The notes below the pieces were generated by a model. It saw only the letters and a program-made list of their open reading frames with translations. It was not told the DNA's origin and made no database searches. Position numbers and translations under genes: made by a program. This document shows, one piece after another, positions 36,027 through 47,022 of a stretch of DNA of 64,000 nt (within the stretch, counting starts at the first letter, position 1; each line of letters starts with the position of its first letter). The stretch is from Thalassia testudinum. Lineage: Eukaryota > Streptophyta > Magnoliopsida > Alismatales > Hydrocharitaceae. The stretch is taken from the NCBI GenBank assembly GCA_037157565.1, contig JAZHRO010000019.1:22445001-22509000 (forward strand), read 5' to 3'.

Positions 36027-37457
36027 ATGAATCCTTCCACATATTACACACATTCTCGCTCTTTCCCTCCCGTTTTGAATTTTCCTCAACATGGCAATTA
36101 TCCCAACTCGTATTGTAATCAACTATCAGTTAGTTGGGATAACTCAGATTGGGGATACAGTTCTAGACCTCCGTGTTTAGGGTCTAACCCTGAACACTTT
36201 GATTGTAATTTCTATCCTTCTCAGAGCCACATCGATTATAGATCGTCATCCTTTTATGAACAACCTAATACGATCTACAATCAAGAAGGATACACCGATC
36301 CTTACCCATCCTCTGATTTCACTGCCTTTAGGTCATCACCACCTTTTGAACAATCTGAAATGACCTATTATCAGGAAGGGTATAACGAATCTCAATTCGT
36401 TAATTCCCCTGCATTGATCCCAAACCCACCCAACCCTGAACCAACTCATTTAGTTCAGGTTAACCAGCTTCAAGATAAGGTTTTGGCTAACTTGAGGAAT
36501 ATCATTCAATCTTTAGAAGTTCAACCGATACCTTACATTGAGAGATTGGAGCCCCTGATTGAAATGATTGATGATTTGAACAAGTCTTTGTTGGATTGGC
36601 TCTAGGATGTTAAGGATAAGAACCCAGGTGAGTTTCTACTTGGGAAATTAGCAAAACTGAGGATGAGATTCGTGGTTGCTTTGATTCAATCATGGGATGA
36701 TTCCCAGGATGAACTCCCTTCAGGAAAGCCAATGATAGAACCCATTCGGACACCTGTTGGGAGGGACACGTGTTATGAGGCTGACCAGATTGAATTAGAG
36801 CAACCAATTAAGGATGATCTGATTTCTTCACCTAAGATCCCTGAGCCAGGGTACGAGGAAACGTATGTCTTCATGAATTAGAAAGTGACAGATGATTTTG
36901 GGACATACATTGATACGGATCCTGATTTCTTTGATGGTGAAGATTTAAGTTGCAAAGTCTCACACAAGTTTTCAAAACACGATTTTTGTGAGACGATTGG
37001 GCCTGAGGAATCTGATAGATCACTTGATAGCCCAATAATTGAGGAAACTGATCTTATTAGGGCACACATTACGGATCCAGAATCGCATTTTCTGGAGGAT
37101 TCAATTCAATGCCCTGATTGTCAGTTACACCCCGTTGAGCTTATTGATGATTCTATTTTTGAGATAATTAGACCCAAGTCAATTTTGATTCTGCCACATC
37201 ATTTAGACTTGGAGATTTCAGATGGGGTGATTAATATACAAGAGGTCCTGGAATTTGACATGCTGAATGAGGAGGATAGGAGCTGGGAAGTTCTGATTTG
37301 GGAAGTTAACTTTGGAGGACATAGAAGATTGAGTCGAAGGGTGCCTATTAAGCTGAAACCATCAAACCAGGAGCCTTACGACATTTGTTTTGAGGATGTC
37401 AAACCCAGGCACACATTCAACGATTATCCTTTTGAGCTGAATTTCTCTGTAACCTGA
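36027..37457 (+). pseudogene. E5 ORF, acidic protein of unknown function, two TAG stops
   Basis: A single frame from ATG 36027 to TGA 37455-37457 (477 codons) is broken only by TAG at 36603-36605 and 36879-36881. The N-terminal third is rich in Y, S, P, N and Q with two repeats of the type YNQEGYTDPY / YYQEGYNESQ. A predicted helical segment follows (about residues 145-190), and the C-terminal half is strongly acidic (DDLISS, DTDPDFFDGED). I see no zinc knuckle, protease, polymerase or membrane segment. It lies where gag-pol would be and resembles the E1/E2 ORF in composition, but I cannot align them with confidence. The N-terminal style recalls the spacer part of Athila gag; that origin is only a suggestion. 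Confidence 0.7.
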
Positions 37458-39047
37458 CTTTTTGGTCTTGGGTTGCATCCTCATAAATCGCAGGCCTGAC
37501 CCCGCTTGCACTCTGATTTTAGGTTTTGGGTAATTTTTAACCAGAACCTATGATATTTTCGATTATGGGGATGGGTCTGCACCACAATCTGGTCCATATC
37601 TGTGGACATCTACTGATAGGTCAGAGGATTTTTATGTTTATTCTGATTCTGACCTGCACTTGTGAATTCTTCATTTCTCTTCTTTGTATAGTGTGCCTAG
37701 CTGAAGGCACTAAACTCAGCACATATATAGTTCTTTTTAGTTTTCATCTCGGAGCGGACCTGACATTCACGCAATTCAGGTGCTTTCTACGCTTTTCCAC
37801 TCTATTTTATATCTTTTTAATAGAATGAGGACATTGCATTAGATAGGCATCAGGGGGTGCATATTCATCTCTGAATTTATTCGTCAGCTCCGTAGATTTG
37901 TTTTATTTTCTTTTATTAAAAAAAAATTGAATTAGGAAAGAGAACTTGGGTTTAAGAAAATTTTCTATCTTAGGAAATACTACATTATGATTTGAACACA
38001 AAGACCCTTCAGGTTTTTGGACTTAATCAACCCGTGTATCCACTAAAATGTGGATTTGTTTTTCGAGTTCTTGCCAACCTAAATTTTATTTTAATTGGAG
38101 TAAATAAGCTTGGATGATAAGTACATGACTTATCAACCCGCCCTCTGATTTGAGTGAATTTTGAGTTTCTAGCATCTACACACTATCTTGTCACCGACTC
38201 GTTGTTTGGCAATTTTAACGGAAATTGGGTAGCTAAAGAACCTTCTAGGGTGATATGGCTGGCAAGTTATCGTGGGTAACAGCCCATAGGTAGGTTGTCC
38301 AGAGCCCAGTCACTGGACCTTTCTCTTTTTCCTGCCCTTAGGTAAATCTTAGACTAGGGAAGCCACCTACTTAAAAAAAAAAAAATCAAAAAGAAAAGGA
38401 GAAAAGAAAAAAAGAAATAAACCACACTTCCCGCACTAGTATGGCTGGCAAGTTGGTGGTAACAGCTCATCGACCGGTTGTCCAGAACCCAGCTCAATAA
38501 ATGCATTAAAAATTCCCCAAACACTTAGGAAGAAGCGGAGAAGTAGAATAAACCTTGGAGATATACACTGGATTCACCCTTGTGTTGACCCCGTAAAAAA
38601 ATAAAAGTAGGGAGAAAGCTACCGGTTGTAAAGATACACCTTTAGGCAGAATTCTTTTTTGAGGTCACCTAGAGGCGTAGAAATCCAAAGTCCATTTTAA
38701 TTACTGGTCAACGAGTCTATCACATTCACAATAAGATGCTTAGAACTTAGAGTTCTCATCAAATCTTGGGTAAGTTGAATGGCCGTAGAAACCCACTCTT
38801 TAACCCTAAAACTTGAAAATTCGAAAAAATTAGAAAAGAGAAAAAGACAAAAAGAAATTTTTCTTTGAATAAGGCGAGGGTTTGAGGCGGTCTGCATTTT
38901 GGCAGATACTTGGGCACTGTTGTGTCTTTGAAAGTTCAAATCCTAAGTAGACAATTTCTTAATGATTGAAAAAAACTCATGCCCAAATAATCCAACCTAA
39001 TTCTTTTATAAATAGCATATAGTTTTTGTTAGGGACTAGCAAAAGAT
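37458..39047 (+). other. E5 3' non-coding region with internal polypurine tract
   Basis: AGGCATCAGGGGGTGC at 37845-37860 follows AATGAGGACATTGCA, the same pair as in E1 and E2. No coding region supported. This part is collinear with the internal parts of E6 and E7. Confidence 0.7.
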
Positions 39048-39060
39048 AGGCATGGGGGTA
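39048..39060 (+). promoter_or_regulatory. E5 3' polypurine tract
   Basis: AGGCATGGGGGTA directly before the 3' LTR (TGATGTAAAC). Confidence 0.88.
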
Positions 39061-40819
39061 TGATGTAAACACATTTACACTACTTAAGATGTCTATTTAT
39101 GCAAGTTCTTAAGCATAAGATTGCATTGCATGCTATAAATATTACATAGCATGCATCGTCTTGCATTTAGAATAGTTTGAATAAAATGGAGGTTAATTGT
39201 CTCCTTTTATGTGCTTGGACAAGGCAAACTTTTTATTAGGACCTCGGATCGAAGATCCAACCATACAGATGTGATCAGGGCGACGATTGGAGTTCAACGA
39301 CTCTAAGATCGCCTTAATCAAGCATCTGTACAATCAGATAGTGATCGGGGAACCCTAGAAGATCAAGGGCCAAGATGGTGTAAATCCACACTTCAAATGA
39401 CAAATTCGACCTCACGGATGGATTTAGATCGACGATCGCAGCCTAACGATGCAAAAATCGAGTCAATCCGACACCCGTGGCACCATCTACATTCATCCAG
39501 AAGATGGACGGCCAAGATGGCACCACGTGGTGCCATCTCGACCTCCCAAACGCCCGGACGCACCCACTGAAGCTTCCGCATCCGCCCTTCTTCGCCATTG
39601 GATCAAGATCCAACAGCTGTGGATGCGGCGCGTTGAAATCGTCCGCACGACCATTTGGGAGAGGCAACGTAGCGATCCAGCGCCTTATCGCGAGGCTCTG
39701 GTGCGCGTTCGAAACTCGCCATGCCAAATCTAGAGGGTGGGGTGCACCGTTGATCGACCGTTAGATCGCAATCCAACGGCCGCACGCGTGCGAGAGCGTC
39801 CACCGCTATTACACGCGTGGCGTAATGCGACATCGCATGCGTTGGGGCAGGCGCGTAGTGAGGCAGGTGAAGGTGCGATCAGGGCCGTCCGATCGCGGAT
39901 GGCTGAATGTGCGGTGAGCGTTAGGTGCGAGCAGACGAGCGGGCGCGCGCGGGCAGCGCCCACTAGCCCATGTTGGGGCTTTAGCGACGGTTTTATCCGT
40001 CACTAAAGTCCCCTTATTTAATGTTTTAAAGATGTAATGACCAATTTGCCGCCACTCCTTGCAACTATAAAAGGAGACCCCCTCCACACGAAATTCTCAT
40101 CCCTTCCTTCTCTTCTCTACCTCTCCAAAGCTTAAGAGAAGCTTGTCCCACACCCGGGATGCTTCTCGCGAGATAAAGTCCAAATTTTCGTCCCCCTTCA
40201 AAAGTGGATCCCACGACGACGACGACGTGCTGCCCCGTTCCCATTCTTCTGCTTCATCCTGCTTCGTCCAGGCATCGTCCCATCCGGCTCATTCTCCAAG
40301 CGACCGTCGAGGAGGATATCTCTCTCCCTATTCTTTTTACTGCTTTCTAGAATAGATTTACTACTTTCTAGAGTAGTTCGGCTCGTCCTCCCAGCGACCG
40401 TCAAGGAGGATATTTCTCTCTCCATTCTTTTAATGCTTTCTAGAGTAAATTTACTACTTTCTAGTGTAATTGTTTTCTGCTTTCTAGTTGTAATAGTGAA
40501 ATAAACAATCTCCTTAATGATGAATTCCCTATTTATTCTACATCTCATTTTGATTTCTTTTTGTAATATTCTATCTCTCTTACTCTCTTTCTCTTCTATT
40601 TATTGTAAATAGTTAGCTAGTTTTAATTAATTGAATTACTTCGTGACAAATAAAAATAAACACGTAGTTTTTAAATCAAACATCCGCTTCCCTGTGTTTG
40701 ACCCGGAATTTCATTTCGGTATAAATTTTATTTGTTGAACACGAGTTCTTCGCTTTCAAACTACAATGACAAGTTTTTCAAAATTGAACATGTTAGTGTA
40801 GCAATTCGTACGTTCAACA
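39061..40819 (+). repeat. E5 3' LTR
   Basis: 1759 bp. Keeps the start palindrome (39064-39079), hairpin (39265-39329, with arm changes), G-box palindrome (39516-39537), decayed tRNA-like domain (39664-39720) and TATAAAAG (40066-40073). Confidence 0.93.
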
Positions 40820-41994
40820 AGGAATAGGAGTAGAGCTCCTGGAAATAAATGGAATGGATCTGGAAAAGCGTTGGGAAGTGTTTTAGCCCTTGAGTACATG
40901 GTACCAAGGGGAGCGCATGTTACCTCTTAGTGTAGAAGGGAGCTTGCTGCCTTTGGGTTGAGACCCGGGGTGGGTTTGGCCACTTTGCACTGACTCCGTG
41001 GCCCTTGTGTACATTGTACCGGGGAGAGCTACTAGTGTAGGGAGAGAGCTAGCCACCCCATGGGACCCGGGGTTCAGCTAGCCACCCTACACCTACTTGT
41101 TAGGTCTACTGGGCAAACCAGGGTAGTCAGGCGAGGGTGCGCAGACTGTGGAAGGGAGAGACCTTATTTGGTTCTTAGGGGCTAGACCCCTGTTACTGAG
41201 AGGGCTAGGCCCTATACTGTTCCGTGCTATACTTTGGGCGCACCTGTTAGCGGAAATGACTGACCGCGTGCTAGTGCTGGGTAGCTACCCATGTGCTTAT
41301 TGCGCGTGCCGTAGTCACCGTTATGTCTGTCCATGACCTTGGGGTGGTTGACTAGGTGTAGGATCACCACGGGGGACTCTCCCAGCCAGGAGAGCACCAC
41401 GTGTGCCTTCTACTCTTCGGAAAAGACTGCAGTCAAGATCGTTCCCACGAGGAACATTCGAGATCAAGAAAGAGATTTGGAAACATATAAACCAATGGGT
41501 GAAAAGAAATAAATTGTAAACTAAAGAAATTGGAATAGCTAGTTTTCCTGTTAGCTGTTAGCTTTACTTCTTTAGTTGTTGCCACTCTACTTAGCGTTCG
41601 CTGACTTTGTGTACTCATAACCCTTTTTCAGGTCCAGGTGTTGAGCAGCCCGAGTCTACAGCTGCAGAGGGTGCTGGGCCCAGTAGAGCCCAGTAGTTGT
41701 AGCTTCTTTTGTTGTACCTCTGTTGTAGTAGTGAGTTAGACTCTTGTACCTTTACATTCTATACTTTACATTCCTGTACTTTGTTACTTTCTACTGTTGT
41801 GGTAGTGATACGTACTGTAGCAGCTTTTACATCTTTACTACTGTACTCTTTTACTGTTAGTTTCTTAGAATAGTGAATGTGGTTTACTTTCCTGCTTTTT
41901 GGTTACTTTCTTGTTGAACGATTGGGTCTTGGGATTAGTCGAGTCGAGCCAGTCACGAGTCCTGTAGGGATTCGAGAACCGGGTCATAACAAGA

Positions 41995-42010
41995 TGGTAT
42001 CAGAGTAAGG
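41995..42010 (+). promoter_or_regulatory. E4 primer-binding site for initiator tRNA-Met
   Basis: TGGTATCAGAGTAAGG, the usual TGGTATCAGAGC site of Ty3/gypsy elements with one change in the first 12 bases, three bases after the LTR end. Confidence 0.88.
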
Positions 42011-42179
42011 TCATCCCGAGAAATGAACCAACTAGCTTGAGAGTAACCAATTCATGTGCATGTAACTAGAGTAACCACCACAACGTACCTTTTGACATCC
42101 ATTCTGAGGTTCTTTTGCTAATGTTCATTAGAGTTGACGCCCTTTTTGTTCTGTTGTTTGAGTCTCCTTGCAGGAGATT

Positions 42180-43358
42180 CCTTGATGTGGAGTCATTGAG
42201 GCAGGCCGCGGACGCGGCCGAAGACGAGGTCGGAGGGGTGGACGTGCTAAGCCCGACGTTTCAGTGGACTAGCCACTTCTTCCGAGCGTTCAGGCCCAGG
42301 ACCTCACCCAGCTGATACGTGAGATAGTACGAGTGGAGCTTCACCCATCTCCACGGGTGCCTCTCCCGGGGGATGTGGAGGGGGAGTCCTCTGTGGGACC
42401 ATGAGACCGACGCAATGCTGGACGTGGGGGAAGGGGTGGTCCTCCACCACCCCCACCGTGCTCTGACACTTCTGAGAATGAGCCCTCCCTGCCTGGAGGC
42501 ATGCCCATTTCCTCACTAAAGCGACATTACAAGCTTTTCGGACAGTTCCGGAAGCTGAAGCCCCCCTCCTTCAAGGGGGATGAGGACCCAACTGAGGCGG
42601 AGGATTGGTTAGAGCAGATCGAGAAGGTGTTTGACACCCTTCGCCTCCCTGCGGAATGCCTCGTGGCCTTTTCCACGTACCAGCTGGAGAGTGCGGCACA
42701 CAGGTGGTGGAGGGCGATCAGAGGCCAAGAGAGGGTAGAGCCAACGTAGGACCAGTTTGCGACCCTCTTCTGCGAGCAGTACTTCCCGCAGACATGGCAG
42801 GATCAGAGGAGGTGGGAGTTCCACACTCTTCACCAGGGGAAGATGACCGTGAGTGCGTATCTTACGCGTTTTCTGGAGCTGTCACATTTCTCCGCGACAA
42901 CTGTGGCTACTGACGAGGAGCGCCTGTGGAGGTTCAATGAGGGACTCCGGCCTGCCATTCGGGGGTATGTCAAACCCTTGAAGCTGCCCACGTTCTCGAG
43001 AGTGGTGGAGGCAGCTATGACATATGAGGAGACCAACCCGGCTACACGTGACACTAACAGCAGACGGAAGTGGCCCTACCAACCAGACTACTCACAGGGC
43101 CGGCGAGAGAGGAGGCACGCGGCGCCCGCAGGAGAGCCGTCATGCTTTGCGAGGCCATTAATGGCCTTTGGGGGGCCCCGACAGGGCCAGCTGCCAGCAC
43201 TGGACCCCCACCCAGCCGTCAGCAGGGACCTCCTAAGGGCAAGAGTCGAGTTCCCCTTTTCTATCAGTGTGGCTAGTTGGGCCACATTAGGAGGGACTGC
43301 CCGTCTAGGGCTGGAGCGCAGCAGATGCTCCCTGCACCGAGTGCTGGAGGCCGAGTAG
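42180..43358 (+). pseudogene. gag: E4 gag, broken
   Basis: The capsid part reads in one frame from before 42501 to about 43140, with TAG at 42747-42749 (ACG TAG GAC). Motifs are KLKPPSFKGDEDPTEAEDWL near the N terminus, then YQLESAAHRWW, QYFPQTW and FNEGLRP, typical of chromovirus retrotrans_gag. A frameshift near 43140-43250 moves to the frame that ends in a damaged zinc knuckle (43255-43300): the first Cys is Tyr and a TAG follows the CG pair, but LGHIRRDC is intact. The upstream part (42115-42500) is poorly preserved, so the true start is uncertain. Gag forms the particle and packages RNA. Confidence 0.85.
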
Positions 43359-43441
43359 GAGGCCGTGGTTCCCAGGTGCATGGGGGAGGACAGTAGTCGA
43401 GGGGAGGGTACCGGCCAACGGCTACCCGTCCGACGCAAAGT

Positions 43442-44066
43442 GTGGCTGCTTCTTCCACATCGAGAGCTAAGGGGCGTATCAACAGCATGACACACGGAGA
43501 CACCAGAGCTTCGAGTTCAGTGGTGGCAGGTATGGTTACAGTTTCTGGCATATTAGTTTACACTCTTTTTGATTCCGGCACCACGCACTTGTTTGTTGCT
43601 GCTAGTTTTGTTGTCAGTTTGGGACAGGACTATGTGTTGTTAGAGGATCCTTTTGTGATCAGAGGTTCGGGTGGTCAGCTATTTGTAGCTGAGGAGGTTT
43701 ACACAGATTGCAAGGTCAGTGTTGGGGGACACAGCCTCCCTGCTGACCTCATTGTGATACCGATGGAGGACTTTGGCATGATTCAAGGGATGGACTGGCT
43801 GTCCGCTTACCACTCTTTGGTGGACTATTTTGAGAGGAAGATCGTTTTCCCCATACCGGAGATGCCTTCTTTTGAGTTTCATGGACAACCGATGGACGGA
43901 GGCTTCAGGTGCATTTCTGCACTTCGGGTGGCGAGACTTTTGGGCCTGGGGTGTGAGGGCTTCCTGGCTTGTGTAGTGGTAGAGCCCAGCCCCGTGGCAG
44001 ACCTTCAGAGCATCCCGGTGGTCAGAGAGTACCCCGACGTGTTTCCAGAGGAGCTGCCAGGACTAT
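43442..44066 (+). pseudogene. pro: E4 aspartic protease
   Basis: This is the same frame as the zinc knuckle, so gag and pro were one polyprotein. The catalytic motif LFDSGTTHLFV starts near 43565 with the Asp codon at 43571; it reads DSGT where most relatives have DSGA. The flap region and GMDWL (near 43790) follow, then the linker PVVREYPDVFPEELPG leading into RT. A one-base indel near 44066 shifts the frame. The enzyme would cut the Gag-Pol polyprotein. Open until about 44206, but the last codons are out of frame. Confidence 0.88.
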
Positions 44067-45425
44067 GCCTAAGCATGAGATCGATTTCGAGATCTCACTG
44101 GTACCGGGGACCAGCCCCATCTCTACAGCACTTTAAAGGATGGCACCACTTGAGCTGCGAGATCTCAAGTCCTAGTTGCAGGACCTATTGGAGAAGGGCT
44201 TTGTGAGGCCCAGTGCATCCTTGTGGGGAGCCCCGGTGTTATTTGTGAAGAAGAAGGACGATACCCTATACCTTTATGTGGACTACAGACAGCTGAATAG
44301 GGTCACCATCAAGAACAGGTATCCGCTACTGAGAATTGATGATTTGTTTGACCAGTTGCGAGGTGCCACGGTTTTCTCCAAGATAGATTTGAGATCTGGC
44401 TACCACCAATTGAGGATCAGGGAGACTGACGTCTCCAAGACAGCTTTCCGCACCTGGTACGGACACTACGAGTTTTTGGTCATGCTATTTGGGCTGACCA
44501 ACGCCCCCGCTGTTTTCATGGATTTAATGAATCAGGTGTTCAAATCGTATCTGGATCAGTTTGTGGTGGTATTTATTGATGATGTACTCATCTACTCGCG
44601 GGATCAGGCGCAGCACAGACAGCACTTGCGGATGGTTCTGGACACTTTGTGACGACGTAGGCTATATGCCAAATACAGCAAGTGCGAGTTCTGGTTGAGG
44701 CAGTTGACCTTCTTAGGTCATGTGATTTCAGGGGATGGCTTGGCCGTGGATCCAGCCAAGGTAGAGGTAGTGCTCAGGTGGGAGAGACCACGTACAGTGA
44801 CAGAGATCTGCAGTTTCTTGGGACTGGCAGGCTACTACCGACGGTTTATCAAGGGTTTCTCGCAGATTGCACGTCCTATGACACAATTGACCTGGAAGGA
44901 TGTGCCCTTTTCTTGGATAGACGCTTGTGAGGCATGTTTTCAGGAGTTGAAGGAGAAGCTGACTTCGGCTCCTGTGCTTATCATCCCAGACAGCAGTGGC
45001 AGTTTCGTTGTGTACACAGACGCTTCGTTGCAGGGGTTAGGGGGTATGCTCATGCAACGGGGTCACGTTGTCACTTACACTTCGCGGCAATTGAAGTCCC
45101 ATGAGCATAGCTACCCTACCCATGACTTAGAGCTGGCAGCTGTCATCTTCATGCGGAAGACATGGAGGCACTACTTGTACGGTGAGGCATTTGAGATATT
45201 CACGGATCATAAGAGCCTCAGGTTTTTGTTTGATCAGAAGGAGCTTAACATGAGATAGATACATTGGTTAGAGCTCCTGAAGGATTATGACTGCAGCATC
45301 TCCTACCACCCAGGGAAGGCCAACGTGGTGGCTAACGCCTTGAGCCAGAAGGCGCCCGCCCACTTGGCTAGTTTACAGGCACAGAGTTGGAGACTCATGG
45401 AGGAGTTGGCAGTTGGTGACCCCTA
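44067..45425 (+). pseudogene. pol: E4 reverse transcriptase and RNase H
   Basis: One frame carries the RT and RNase H with stops at about 44136 (TAA), 44174 (TAG), 44650-44652 (TGA) and 45256-45258 (TAG). RT motifs: [43 protein letters not shown], and the catalytic FIDD at 44572-44583. The primer grip and connection region follow ([17 protein letters not shown]). RNase H begins with [11 protein letters not shown] (near 45013) and includes the DLELAAV and [10 protein letters not shown] motifs. Order and spacing are normal for chromoviruses. The enzyme copies RNA to DNA and degrades the RNA strand. Non-functional because of the stops. Confidence 0.92.
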
Positions 45426-45439
45426 GAGTTACAGGGGAA

Positions 45440-46937
45440 TTGCGGGTCGATGACAGTGACACAACAGACGAGACCAGAGCTAATACACCGCATCATTACA
45501 GGATAGATGACAGATCCGTACCTGCAGTCGTTGCGAGACAGGGTACTGTCAGGGGATCTAGGAGACTTCTCCTTTACAGACGAGGTGCTGCATATGAGAG
45601 GACGCTTGTGCGTTCCCAGGGACGAGGAGTTGTTGAGAGATCTCCTGACTGAGGCACACGGTTCCAGGTTCACCATACATCCCGGAAACATGAAGATGTA
45701 TCATGATCTGAGACATGACTTTTGGTGGAGGGGGATGAAGCGGTATGTAGGTGAGTTCATGCAGCAATGTTTAGTGTGCTAATAGGTGAAGGTCAAGCAT
45801 CAGAGGCCTGCAGGGCCGTTGCAGCCACTTTCAGTGCCAGAGTGGAAGTGGGAGAGCATCACCATGGACTTGGTGGTGGGTTTGCCCATTACCCAGCGAG
45901 GACACTACACAGTCTGGGTGATTGTAGATAGATTGATGAAGACGACACATTTCTTGCCGATCCGAGTCACCTTGGGACCAATGCAATTGGCAGAGAGGTA
46001 TATTCGTGGCGTGGTACATTTGCACGGAGTTCCATGTGAGATTGTATCCGACTGAGAAACCCATTTTTCATCCCAATTTTGGGCCAAGCTTCAGCAGGCT
46101 TTGGGGACCCGGTTGAGGTTCAGCACGGCGTACCACCCCCAAATGGATGAACAGTCAGAGCACACGATATAGACACTTGAGGACCTTTTGCGTGCCTGTG
46201 TACTAGACTGGAGGGGTTCTTGGGATGAGCACTTACCCCTGGCAGAGTTTGCATATAATAACAGCTATCACTCGAGTATCAGCATGGCACCATATGAGGC
46301 TCTGTATGGACGGAGGTGTACTACGCCCTTGAGTTGGGTTGAGGTGGGGACCAAGTGGGAGGTTGGCCCCCAGCTGATCTGGCAGAGTCAGGAGGTGGTA
46401 GAGTAGATTCACAGACGACTTCGCACTGTCAGGAGCTGACAGAAGAGTTATGTCGATCGGAAGCGTCGAGAGGTGTAGCTCGAGGTTGGGGATCACGTCT
46501 TCCTTTGTGTTTCGCCCATGAAGGGCTTATAGCATTTTGGGGTGAAAGGGAAGCTTGCGTCAAGGTTTGTGGGGCCTTTTGAGGTCCTAGAGCAGGTAGG
46601 ACTCGTTGCTTACAAGCTTGCCCTTCCTCCCCAGCTTTCTGGTGTGCACGACGTGTTCCACGTGTCCAACCTCAAGAAGTACATCGCCAATCCTAGTCAC
46701 GTTCTGAGCCACGAGAGTGTCGAGGTGGGTGATGACCTGACCTACCCTGAGCGACCAGTACAAATACTAGATAGAGCCGTCCGGAGTTTGAGACAGAAGC
46801 AGGTACCCCTGGTGAAGGTCTTGTGGAGGAGCCAGAGGTATGAGGAGGTTACCTGGGAGCCTGAGGTGGCAATGCGAGAGCAATACCCGGAGCTTTTTGA
46901 GGGTACGTCTTTTCGGAACGGCTTTGGTCCTCTTTAA
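45440..46937 (+). pseudogene. int: E4 integrase with chromodomain-like C terminus
   Basis: A frame shift from the RNase H frame occurs near 45425. The integrase then reads in one frame to TAA at 46935-46937, with about eight stops (for example TAA-TAG at 45780-45785, a TGA near 46053). Parts: HHCC zinc domain ending CLVC (near 45770), catalytic core with the first Asp in TMDLVVGLP, the second in IVSD before the TGA, and Glu in DEQSEHT. Then GPFEVLEQVG and VFHVSNLKKY, and a chromodomain-like tail (VKVLWRSQRYEEVTWE). This tail and the tRNA-Met primer place E4 in the Tekay/Del lineage. Such tails direct integration toward heterochromatin in relatives. Confidence 0.92.
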
Positions 46938-47022
46938 GTTTGTTATGCATATGTAGTTCTTTTTCTGCACCCTAGCTAGCTCAAGTTTCAGGGATGAAAC
47001 TTCCTTTAAGTTTGTTATGAAG
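46938..47022 (+). promoter_or_regulatory. E4 3' end with damaged polypurine tract
   Basis: The conserved CAAGTTTCAGGGATGAAAC context is at 46982-47000, but the expected purine run before the LTR is absent. Instead CTTTAAGTTTGTTATG (47004-47019) exactly repeats 46932-46947. Confidence 0.55.

Larger units (their letters stand above)
33117..40819 (+). mobile_element. E5: non-autonomous tRNA-Asp-primed LTR retrotransposon with TSD AGGAA
   Basis: 5' LTR 33117-34851, primer site 34855-34872, leader, one ORF (36027-37457), internal polypurine tract, 3' polypurine tract 39048-39060, 3' LTR 39061-40819. AGGAA flanks it (33112-33116 and 40820-40824). LTRs are ~1.75 kb and unlike those of E1/E2, but layout and priming signals are shared. 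About 13 differences in the first ~197 bp of the two LTRs by eye. It lies within the E4 LTR, so it is younger than E4. Confidence 0.95.
31530..41991 (+). repeat. E4 5' LTR, split by E5
   Basis: TATAAAA at 31712-31718. A cluster of AGACGTCT-like palindromes lies at 32025-32430. The break at 33116/40825 is located by comparison with 48605-48615 of the 3' LTR. Confidence 0.92.
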
